Below, piece after piece: positions 25,365 to 32,250 of a DNA stretch of 32,250 nucleotides (its first letter is position 1; each line of letters starts with the position of its first letter). The stretch is taken from assembly GCA_964609385.1 (NCBI GenBank), contig CAZSSM010000076.1:1-32250 (forward strand), written 5' to 3'. The notes under the pieces were generated by a model. It did not search any database, was not told where the DNA came from, and saw only the letters and a program-made list of their open reading frames with translations. The position numbers were made by a program, and so were the translations under genes. Source of the DNA: CAZSSM01 sp964609385. Its GTDB lineage: Bacteria > Planctomycetota > Planctomycetia > Isosphaerales > Isosphaeraceae.

Positions 25365-25588
25365 TTCGGGACTCGCCATCGAGCCGTCCGTCATCCGTCT
25401 GGTTCTCCGTGCATCCGGCGCGGTTATCACCCGCGTTGGATCATAATGCTCCGACTTTCCTCCCTCGTTCGTGTGGTCTCTTCGCATCGTCCCCACGTCG
25501 CCTCATTCACCTTCCTACCGCGGGATCGCGATCGCCCTGCGTCCCCAATCCAATCCGTCACCCTGCGTTGAGCCTCAGGAGTTGAGAG

Positions 25589-26893
25589 ATGCCGATTGAA
25601 GTGCCGATGGCCAAGCTCAGCCCGACGATGGAGAGCGGCGTCCTGGTGAGCTGGCAGGTCAAGGTCGGCGATCAGGTCAAGGAAGGGGATACGCTGGCCG
25701 AGATCCAGACCGATAAGGCGACGATGCCCCTCGAAGCGTTCGACGACGGCATCGTGGCGTTGCTGGACGTTGAGGAAGGCGCTGAGTTGGCCCTCGGCCA
25801 ACGGTTGCTCGTGCTCGCCGAGAAGGGTGAGGATCCCGAAGCGATCGCCCAGCAGATGGCCGGCTCGGCCTCGGCCTCCGGTTCGTCCTCGACGGCTACT
25901 CCCGCCGCCGAGCCCGCGAAGGCTGTCCCCGCTCCGGCTGCCGCGGTCGTGGCCACCGCGACGTCCGGAACCAATGGCACGCAGGGCAACGGCGCGGCGA
26001 TCGCCACCCCGGTCGCGACACCGACCGGTCGGGTCAAGTCGACCCCGTTGGCCCGCAAGATCGCTGCGGCCAACGACCTCGATATCCGACTCGTGCCCGG
26101 CTCCGGTCCTCGAGGCCGGGTCATCCGTCGTGACGTCGAGAATTACCTCGCCCGCCAGGAGACCGTCGCCGCTGCCCCGGCCGCCACAGCGGTTGTGCCG
26201 TCCGGTCAGGTCGAGCGGATTCCGATGAGCCGGATGCGGCAGATCATCGCGCACCGGATGACGTTGGCCAAGAACGAAGCGCCCGACATCCACTTGACCG
26301 TTGATGTCGAGGTCGACCAGATCCTCGAGATCCGGGCCCGGCTCAACGAGCGTCTGGCCAAGCAGAACGTCAAGCTCTCGGTCTCCGACTTCGTCACCAA
26401 GGCCGTGGCCACCGCGCTGATCCGACATCCCGAGATGAACGCCACCTTCGAGGGCGACACGATCGTCCGTCATCCTCACGCCCACGTCGGCATCGCGGTG
26501 GCCCTTGACGACGGCCTGATCGTGCCGGTCCTCAAGAACGCCGATACGCTTGGTCTTCGGGGGATCCGTGAAGGTACCAAGCAGGTCGTCGAGGCGGCCC
26601 GGTCCAACCGGATCACCCCCGAGATGCTCGACGGCGGCACCTTCACTATCAGCAACCTCGGGATGTATGGGATCAAGCAGTTCGACGCGATCCTGAACCT
26701 CCCGCAGGTCGGGATCCTCGCCGTCGGTACGGCCGAGCAACGCCCGGTCGTCCGGAACGGTCAGTTGGCCCTGGCCACCTTGATGACGATCACCCTGACG
26801 GCCGATCACCGGGTCATCGATGGCGCTGTGGCCGCTCAGTTCGTCCAGACCTTGCAGGGCCTGCTTGAAGAACCCGCCGCGATGCTCCTCTGA
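25589..26893 (+). CDS. pdhC: Pyruvate dehydrogenase E2, dihydrolipoamide acetyltransferase
   Basis: A 434-residue core subunit with a single lipoyl domain. The lipoyl-lysine is Lys43 in IQTDKATMPLEAF. An Ala/Pro/Thr-rich swinging linker follows (about 90-145), then the E1/E3-binding domain (TPLARKIAAANDLDI and GPRGRVIRRDVENYL, about 149-188), a second short linker, and the catalytic domain with RIPMSRMRQIIAHRM, FTISNLGMYG and DHRVIDG. His407 and Asp411 are the catalytic pair. The single lipoyl domain matches Gram-positive and mitochondrial-type E2 rather than the three-domain E. coli type. AGGAG lies 8 bases before the ATG. E3 follows after 183 bases, making the cluster complete. Confidence 0.94.
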   Translation: MPIEVPMAKLSPTMESGVLVSWQVKVGDQVKEGDTLAEIQTDKATMPLEAFDDGIVALLDVEEGAELALGQRLLVLAEKGEDPEAIAQQMAGSASASGSSSTATPAAEPAKAVPAPAAAVVATATSGTNGTQGNGAAIATPVATPTGRVKSTPLARKIAAANDLDIRLVPGSGPRGRVIRRDVENYLARQETVAAAPAATAVVPSGQVERIPMSRMRQIIAHRMTLAKNEAPDIHLTVDVEVDQILEIRARLNERLAKQNVKLSVSDFVTKAVATALIRHPEMNATFEGDTIVRHPHAHVGIAVALDDGLIVPVLKNADTLGLRGIREGTKQVVEAARSNRITPEMLDGGTFTISNLGMYGIKQFDAILNLPQVGILAVGTAEQRPVVRNGQLALATLMTITLTADHRVIDGAVAAQFVQTLQGLLEEPAAMLL

Positions 26894-27000
26894 TTCGAAA
26901 CAATCCGAGTCGCATTCGTCCGATTCGGGGCGGGTCGTGGCCCGATCAGTCACGCGTTCCCGTACAATAAGGATGACCGCGGGGATTGGAGAGCGCCTGG

Positions 27001-27023
27001 GGATCGGGCCGTGAACCCGATCC
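27001..27023. promoter_or_regulatory. Perfect 8-base dyad upstream of the E3 gene
   Basis: GGATCGGG (27001-27008) and CCCGATCC (27016-27023) flank a 7-base centre. It lies 53 bases before the E3 start and could be an operator, an RNA hairpin in the E2-E3 spacer, or an mRNA-processing structure that sets relative expression. TACAAT at 26963-26968 could be a -10 box upstream, but no -35 is convincing. Confidence 0.4.
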
Positions 27024-27076
27024 AACATGTCGAATCACGCCCTTTCGCCCGACCCCGAACCTCGTAGAACCTACCG

Positions 27077-28459
27077 ATGGCATCTTACCACTACGACATC
27101 ATCATCATCGGCGGCGGCCCGGCCGGTTACGCCGGGGCGATCCGCGCCTCCCAATTGAAAAAGTCGGTCCTCTGCATCGAGCGCGAGCACCTCGGTGGGA
27201 TCTGCCTGAACTGGGGCTGTATCCCGACCAAAGCGCTGCTGACCAACGCGCACCTGGTCGAGACGCTCCGCGATCAAGGGGACGTCTTCGGTTACGAAGG
27301 GAACGGCTCCTGGAAGTTCCCGCAGATGATCGCGCGGAGCCGTAAGGTCGCCAGCACGCTCAACAGCGGGATCGAGGGCCTCTTCCGAAAGTACAAGGTC
27401 AAGTACGAGATGGGCGCGGCCCGGGTCATCGCGCCGCACAAGGTCAAGCTCGGTGACAAGGTGCTTACCGCCGCGAACATCATCGTGGCTACCGGGACCC
27501 GACCCCGTGAACTGCCCGGTCTGCCCTTCGACGGGGAAAAAGTGATCAACTATAAGGACGCGATGGTCCTCAAGAGCCAGCCCAAGAGCATGGTTGTCAT
27601 CGGCGCTGGCGCGATCGGCTGTGAGTTCAGCTACTTCTACAACGCCATCGGTACGGAGGTCACCCTCATCGAGATGCAGGACCGGATCCTGCCCGTCGAG
27701 GATGCCGAGGTGTCGGCCGTCCTGGATAAGTCCTTGGCGAACCGCGGTTTAAGGATCCTGACCAAAACGAAGACCACCCACATCGATACCTCGGGCAACG
27801 GTGTCCGTGTGACCGTTGAGACCCCCAAAGGCCAGGAGACGATCGAGGCCGAGGTCTTGCTGGTGGCCATCGGTGTCACCGGCAACGTCGAGGAGGTGCT
27901 CGCCCCCGATCTCGGCGTTGAGCTGGTCAAGAACCACATCAAGGTCGACAAGCACTACAAGACTGGCGTTGAGGGACTCTACGCCGTCGGCGACGTTATC
28001 GGCCCGCCTTGGCTGGCGCACGTCGCGCACCACGAGGCGATCTGCTGCATCGAGCGGATCTGCGGCTACAGCGACCGCTACGTCGACTACGAGACGATCC
28101 CGGGCTGCACCTACACCGACCCCGGCGTCGCCTCGGTCGGACTGACCGAAGCCCAAGCCCGCGAGGCCGGCCATGACCTCCGGATCGGCAAGTTCCCGTT
28201 CGTCGCCAGCGGACGCGCCCAGGCTGCCGATGAGACCGAAGGCTTTGTCAAACTCATCTTCGACAAGAAGTACGGCGAACTCCTAGGCGCCCACCTCGTC
28301 GGGTCGCACGCCACCGAGATGATCTCCGAGCTGGTTATGGCCAAGAAGCTGGAGGCCACCGAGGAAGAGATCATCCACGCCATGCACCCGCATCCCACCT
28401 TCTCTGAGGCCGTCATGGAGGCTGCCGGCCAGGGTCTTGGTGAGTCGGTCCACATCTGA
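27077..28459 (+). CDS. lpdA: Dihydrolipoamide dehydrogenase (E3)
   Basis: A 460-residue FAD-dependent disulfide oxidoreductase that reoxidises the dihydrolipoyl arm of E2 and reduces NAD. The FAD-binding start is IIIIGGGPAGYAGAIRA and the redox disulfide is Cys43/Cys48 in GGICLNWGCIPTKALL. The NAD domain has VVIGAGAIGCEF, followed by YAVGDVIGPPWLAHVAHHEA. The C-terminal interface motif HPHPTFSEAVMEAA supplies the catalytic His439 and its Glu partner. Length is normal. It is placed last in the pyruvate dehydrogenase cluster but may also serve 2-oxoglutarate dehydrogenase or glycine cleavage. The ribosome binding site before the ATG is weak. Confidence 0.95.
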   Translation: MASYHYDIIIIGGGPAGYAGAIRASQLKKSVLCIEREHLGGICLNWGCIPTKALLTNAHLVETLRDQGDVFGYEGNGSWKFPQMIARSRKVASTLNSGIEGLFRKYKVKYEMGAARVIAPHKVKLGDKVLTAANIIVATGTRPRELPGLPFDGEKVINYKDAMVLKSQPKSMVVIGAGAIGCEFSYFYNAIGTEVTLIEMQDRILPVEDAEVSAVLDKSLANRGLRILTKTKTTHIDTSGNGVRVTVETPKGQETIEAEVLLVAIGVTGNVEEVLAPDLGVELVKNHIKVDKHYKTGVEGLYAVGDVIGPPWLAHVAHHEAICCIERICGYSDRYVDYETIPGCTYTDPGVASVGLTEAQAREAGHDLRIGKFPFVASGRAQAADETEGFVKLIFDKKYGELLGAHLVGSHATEMISELVMAKKLEATEEEIIHAMHPHPTFSEAVMEAAGQGLGESVHI

Positions 28460-28552
28460 TCTGATAACCGCGCAGGGGATATCGGTTCTCCCGGTTTTCA
28501 CCCTCGCAACTCTCCCCTGAGCCTTGAACCGACCCCGCCGGGATCCCCGACT

Positions 28553-29296
28553 ATGAAGCTCCGCGAAGTTCGGCCCGGACTGACCCAGGTCCGGGTCGGG
28601 TTCGTCAATGTCTTTCTGATCGACGCCGGTTCGGACGGCCTGATCCTCATCGATGCCGGCTCGCCCGGCGCGGCCTCCTCGATCTTGGAAGCGATCGGCA
28701 CCCTCCACCGCGCTCCTGAGGACGTCCGCCTGATCCTCGTCACGCACGGACATCCCGACCACGCCGGCAGCCTCGCCGCGCTCAAAGAGGCGACCGGCGC
28801 CGAGGTCGCCATGCACCCGGCCGATGCCAACCTCGTTCAGCGCGGCCACTGCTTCCGGAAACCGTTCTCCGCCTCACCAGGGATGATTAATTGGCTGATC
28901 TATCGGACGATCATTGCCGGCGCCCCCCAACAGATCGAGCCGGTCGTCGTCGACCGCTGGATCGGTGAGGGCGACAGCTTCCCGTTCGCCGGCTCGATTC
29001 GGACCATTCACACACCGGGGCACACTGTCGGTCACCTCTGTTTCCTCTGGGAGGTCGATGACGGACTCCTGCTGGCCGGTGACGCCTGTATGAGCATTCC
29101 CCGACTCCGGGGCAGCGTCGCCTATGAAGACCGACGCCAGGGGATGCGGAGCCTCGCGCGGCTGGCCCAACTCCCCTTTAAGGCGGCCGTCTTCGGGCAC
29201 GGCGAACCGATCCTCGACGGCGCTTCGCGGAAGATCGCCGCCTTGCCCGATGTCCCCTCATCGCCTTTGCCGGCCAAGCCCGGTCGGCCTACCTGA
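28553..29296 (+). CDS. MBL-fold metallo-hydrolase
   Basis: A 247-residue metallo-beta-lactamase-fold protein of the glyoxalase II/RNase-Z-like superfamily. The zinc-binding motif THGHPDHAG supplies His65, His67, Asp69 and His70. Further ligands are expected in HTPGHTVGH, GDAC and the final FGHGEPI. There is no signal peptide, so it should act in the cytoplasm, probably hydrolysing a thioester, lactone or similar bond; the substrate cannot be told. The C-terminal 20 residues are Pro-rich and likely disordered. The ribosome binding site is weak. It lies 93 bases after the E3 gene on the same strand and may be read from the same message, but no functional link to pyruvate dehydrogenase is implied. 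Confidence 0.88.
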   Translation: MKLREVRPGLTQVRVGFVNVFLIDAGSDGLILIDAGSPGAASSILEAIGTLHRAPEDVRLILVTHGHPDHAGSLAALKEATGAEVAMHPADANLVQRGHCFRKPFSASPGMINWLIYRTIIAGAPQQIEPVVVDRWIGEGDSFPFAGSIRTIHTPGHTVGHLCFLWEVDDGLLLAGDACMSIPRLRGSVAYEDRRQGMRSLARLAQLPFKAAVFGHGEPILDGASRKIAALPDVPSSPLPAKPGRPT

Positions 29297-29333
29297 ATCC
29301 GACACGCCACTCCTGCAGATCACGGCCTCAAGG

Positions 29334-29403
29334 CCATATTTCCCAAGACCACGCGTCGCGTTCCCGTTCGCGACGTGGCCTGATAAACTCGGGTTTAACC
29401 CGA
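29334..29403. repeat. Three inverted repeats in a row upstream of the PSD1 gene
   Basis: GGCC-TCAA-GGCC lies at 29334-29345, CGTCGCG...CGCGACG at 29354-29375 (7 pairs, 8-base loop, with CCA/TGG able to extend it across a bulge), and TCGGGTT-T-AACCCGA at 29389-29403. The first two could end transcription of the MBL gene. The last, 58 bases before the PSD1 start, looks more like an operator palindrome. Confidence 0.4.
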
Positions 29404-29461
29404 ATTACGCGGTCGATCCATCACCAGTGGGAATGTTCCACCCAACGTCGAGAGGCTCGCG

Positions 29462-31918
29462 ATGGCAGCTCCCCTCCGAGGGGCCGGACTGGTTTGGTTC
29501 GGCCTCCTGATCACGCTCGTTGGTCCGGTCGTCAAGGCAACCGACGAAGTCGACCCCGCGCCGATCGAGTTCGCCACCCAGGTCCAGCCGATCTTGGCCG
29601 ATAGGTGCTTCGCCTGTCATGGTCCCGATCCCGAAGGACGTCAGGCTGGGCTCCGGCTTGACACCCGCGACGGCGCCTTCGGCACGACCGAACTCGGCTC
29701 TGTCCCGATCGTCCCCGGCGACCTCGAGGCCAGCGACCTGGTCTGGCGGATACGATCCGAGGACGACGACCTGATCATGCCGCCGCCCGAGACCGGCAAG
29801 CCGCTCTCGACCGACGAGATCGCCACCCTGACCCGCTGGATCGCCCAGGGGGCTGCTTGGGAGGAGCATTGGGCCTTCGACCCGCCGTCGAAGTCCGACC
29901 CGCCTTCGGTTTCCGACCCTCGATGGATCCGCTCGCCGATCGACGCGTTCGTCTTGGACCGGCTCGACTCCGAAGGGCTCACTCCGCAGGTCGAGGCCGA
30001 TCGCGCAACACTGATCCGTCGACTCTCCCTGGACTTGACCGGCTTGCCGCCCTCGATGGCCCAAGTCACCGCCTTCGTCAACGATCCCCGACCTGACGCC
30101 TACGAGCGGCTGGTCGATCGGATCCTGGACGACCCCGCCTTCGGGGAGCGCTGGGCGGGGACCTGGCTCGACCTGGCCCGTTATGCCGACACCAAAGGGT
30201 ATGAAAAGGACTTGGCGCGAACGATCTGGCGCTATCGCGATTGGGTCATCGATGCCTTCAACGCCGACCTTCCCTTCGATCGGTTCACCCGCGAGCAACT
30301 GGCCGGCGACTTGCTCGACGAGCCGACCCCCGACCAACTCCTGGCCACCGCCTTCCATCGGAACACGATGACCAACGATGAGGGCGGCACCGACAACGAA
30401 GAGTTCCGCGTCATTGCCGTCAAGGACCGCGTCGATACGACCGTTCAGGTTTGGATGGGTCTCACGATGGGCTGCGCCAAGTGTCACTCCCACAAATATG
30501 ACCCGATCTCTCAAGAAGATTACTATCGCCTCTTTGCCGTCTTCAATCAAACCGTCGACGCCGACCACTTCGACGACCGGCCCCGACTCACCACGCCCAC
30601 TCGCGACCAACAGCGCCGACTGGCCGAACTCGATCGGCAGTTGACCGTGCTTCGAAATCAGATTGAAGAGAACGACACATCTTGTGAAAACACCGACGAT
30701 CTCGAGGAGGCCGATACCACCGACGTAGAGGACAGCAATCCGCTCGCCGCACAGATCAACGATCTGGAAACCAAGCGCAACAAATTAATCCTTGAGTTCA
30801 CCAAGACACCGGTCCTCCGCGAGCTGTCGGCGTCCGATCGGCGCGAAAGCTATATCCACAACCGCGGCAACTTCCTCGATCCAGGCAAACCGGTCGAACC
30901 GGGCTTGCCGGAGCGATTCGCTTTCGGAACCGAGTCGTCGGCCGAGCAGGGCGACGACTCGACTTCCCTCGACCGTCTCGACGTCGCCGACTGGTTGGTC
31001 AACCAGGGCAATCCGCTGACCGCGCGGGTGGCCGTCAACCGGGTCTGGGCCCGCCTCTTCGGCGCCGGCCTGGTGACCACGGAAGAGGACTTTGGCTCCC
31101 AAGGTGAGCGGCCCAGCCATCCCGAACTGCTCGACTGGCTCGCCGTGACCTATCGCGACGACCTCGACTGGTCGCTCAAGCGGCTTTGCCGGCTCATCGT
31201 CACGTCGTCCACCTACAGGCAGTCGAGCGCGGTCCGACCTGAGACGCTCCAACGCGATCCGGACAACCGCCTGCTCTCGCGCGGATCGCGGTTCCGCCTG
31301 CAGGCCGAGGTCGTCCGCGACCAGGCCCTGGCCGTCGCCGGCCTGCTCTCAAGACGGATCGGCGGTCCGTCGGTCATGCCGCCTCAGCCCGATGGCGTCT
31401 GGCGCACCACTTACAGCAAGCTGAAGTGGACCACCAGCAACGGCGGCGACCGGGCCCGACGCGCCCTCTACACCTTCTGGAGACGGACTAGCCCGTATCC
31501 GTCGATGATCACGTTTGACGCCGGCTCGCGCGAGGTCTGCCAAATTCGTCGAGTCCGGACCAATACGCCGTTGCAGGCCCTCGTCACCCTCAACGACCCG
31601 GTCTACGTCGAAGCGGCTGCCGCCCTCGGACAGCGGATCCTCGACGAGGCACCCGCCGAGACCGACGCTCGGATCCGCCTCGGGATCCGGCTCGTCCTGG
31701 CTCGTGAGGCTCGGCCCGTTGAGGTCCGCCGGCTCACCGACTACCTGAACCTTGTTCGCGACGCGTTCGTCGACGACCCCGAAGCAGCGCGAGCCTTGTT
31801 GCGGGACGCCAACGTCCCAGTCGACCCGCTCGAGGATGCCAAAGTCGCCGAATGCGCCGCCTGGACCATGGTCGGTACCGTTCTGATCAACCTCGATGAG
31901 ACCCTCACGCGGAGCTGA
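29462..31918 (+). CDS. PSD1 and planctomycete cytochrome C domain-containing protein
   Basis: An 818-residue exported protein with the planctomycete-specific architecture PSCyt1 - PSCyt2 (DUF1549) - PSD1 (DUF1553). Residues 1-27 form a signal peptide. The first haem-like site is CFACHG (Cys49, Cys52, His53). DUF1549 includes LDLTGLPPS and ERWAGTWLDLARYADTKGY, and a second CxxCH, CAKCHSHKYDPI, starts at Cys338. The C-terminal DUF1553 carries NRVWARLFGAGLVTTEEDFG and RRVRTNTPLQALVTLND. An acidic, coiled-coil-like insert lies around residues 385-440. These proteins sit outside the cytoplasm, are paired with DUF1501 proteins and are suspected, without proof, to act in polymer or sulfated-glycan use. 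GAGAGG precedes the ATG. The DUF1501 gene starts 4 bases after the stop. Confidence 0.95.
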   Translation: MAAPLRGAGLVWFGLLITLVGPVVKATDEVDPAPIEFATQVQPILADRCFACHGPDPEGRQAGLRLDTRDGAFGTTELGSVPIVPGDLEASDLVWRIRSEDDDLIMPPPETGKPLSTDEIATLTRWIAQGAAWEEHWAFDPPSKSDPPSVSDPRWIRSPIDAFVLDRLDSEGLTPQVEADRATLIRRLSLDLTGLPPSMAQVTAFVNDPRPDAYERLVDRILDDPAFGERWAGTWLDLARYADTKGYEKDLARTIWRYRDWVIDAFNADLPFDRFTREQLAGDLLDEPTPDQLLATAFHRNTMTNDEGGTDNEEFRVIAVKDRVDTTVQVWMGLTMGCAKCHSHKYDPISQEDYYRLFAVFNQTVDADHFDDRPRLTTPTRDQQRRLAELDRQLTVLRNQIEENDTSCENTDDLEEADTTDVEDSNPLAAQINDLETKRNKLILEFTKTPVLRELSASDRRESYIHNRGNFLDPGKPVEPGLPERFAFGTESSAEQGDDSTSLDRLDVADWLVNQGNPLTARVAVNRVWARLFGAGLVTTEEDFGSQGERPSHPELLDWLAVTYRDDLDWSLKRLCRLIVTSSTYRQSSAVRPETLQRDPDNRLLSRGSRFRLQAEVVRDQALAVAGLLSRRIGGPSVMPPQPDGVWRTTYSKLKWTTSNGGDRARRALYTFWRRTSPYPSMITFDAGSREVCQIRRVRTNTPLQALVTLNDPVYVEAAAALGQRILDEAPAETDARIRLGIRLVLAREARPVEVRRLTDYLNLVRDAFVDDPEAARALLRDANVPVDPLEDAKVAECAAWTMVGTVLINLDETLTRS

Positions 31919-31922
31919 GCCG

Positions 31923-32250
31923 ATGACCGACCGTCTCACCCAGTCGACCCGCCTCGATCACGCCCGCGCCCTCACCCGTCGTCATTTCTTCGGCCGGACC
32001 GGACTGGGCTTCGGCGCCCTCGCCCTCCAAGCTCTGCTCGATCGCGACCATGCGCGGGGCTCAACACCGAGCACCGGACCGGGATCGCTCGCCCCCAAGC
32101 CGACGATGCACGAGCCGCGCGCGAAATCGGTCATCTATCTGCATATGGCCGGTTCCCCTTCGCAACTCGAACTCTTCGAGAGCAAGCCCGAACTGTCCAA
32201 ATACCATGGAGCGCGTTGTCCGCAGGAGTACCTGGAGGGCAAGCGGTTCG
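31923..32250 (+). CDS. DUF1501 (sulfatase-like) protein, N-terminal part, cut by right edge
   Basis: The ATG at 31923 opens a frame that runs to the window end (109 full codons). Residues 19-40 form a twin-arginine signal (TRRHFFGRTGLGFGALALQALL), so the protein should be exported folded. Later SVIYLHMAGSPSQLELFESKPEL is the typical start of the DUF1501 domain, an alkaline-phosphatase-superfamily relative whose activity is not established. DUF1501 genes nearly always follow PSD1 genes in planctomycetes, and the 4-base spacing here implies one transcript and coupled translation. Confidence 0.92.
   Translation, partial: MTDRLTQSTRLDHARALTRRHFFGRTGLGFGALALQALLDRDHARGSTPSTGPGSLAPKPTMHEPRAKSVIYLHMAGSPSQLELFESKPELSKYHGARCPQEYLEGKRF

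Noticed and set aside
25427..27028. Long minus-strand open frame antisense to the E2 gene
   Set aside because: Low-complexity translation without domains; the plus-strand E2 protein is complete and convincing.
29405..30610. Long minus-strand open frame antisense to the PSD1 gene
   Set aside because: A codon-bias shadow: the plus-strand protein carries the cytochrome and DUF1549 motifs.
1..32250. CRISPR arrays, insertion sequences, rRNA genes and riboswitches
   Set aside because: No regularly spaced repeats, transposase frames with terminal inverted repeats, rRNA segments or recognisable riboswitch cores were noticed on reading.

Overview
The window looks like a chromosomal segment of a high-GC member of the Planctomycetes, most likely a relative of the Isosphaeraceae. 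The markers are a PSD1/DUF1549-DUF1553 cytochrome c-like protein followed by a Tat-exported DUF1501 protein at the right end (a pairing largely confined to planctomycetes and their relatives), an exported sulfatase, a large exported double alpha/beta-hydrolase and a long planctomycete-style YidC. The species assignment is inference.

Layout. (1) 1-4999, minus strand: tsaB, a SAM methyltransferase overlapping it by one base, a secreted esterase-like tandem alpha/beta-hydrolase, and the N-terminal part of a sulfatase that runs off the left edge. (2) 5280-13207, plus strand: a metallophosphoesterase with AT-richer codons, then yidC, mnmE, rbsK and a secreted gamma-glutamyltransferase; yidC-mnmE is a widespread bacterial gene order. 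(3) 13316-16990, minus strand: an unusual photolyase/cryptochrome-like protein, hflX, and a small aromatic-rich hypothetical protein. (4) 16991-19794: an accessory island. About 0.9 kb of AT-richer DNA without a convincing gene is followed by two convergent genes, a LysM-like protein of unknown function and a phage-endolysin-like enzyme that joins a lysozyme-like domain to a zinc M15 peptidase. (5) 20242-28459, plus strand: aconitase followed by a complete pyruvate dehydrogenase complex (E1 alpha, E1 beta, E2, E3), a central carbon module that feeds acetyl-CoA into the TCA cycle. (6) 28553-32250, plus strand: an MBL-fold hydrolase, the PSD1 cytochrome protein and the start of its DUF1501 partner, cut by the right edge.

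Most of the window is ordinary core genome. The parts most worth a second look are the LysM/lysozyme-M15 pair and the noncoding stretch beside it, the photolyase homologue that by eye has lost the usual flavin-proximal Asn and two Trp residues, the hydrolase whose second domain carries Glu in place of the nucleophile Ser, the duplicated motif in the YidC tail, and several clean palindromes in intergenic regions. No tRNA, rRNA, CRISPR array, transposase or integrase was found.
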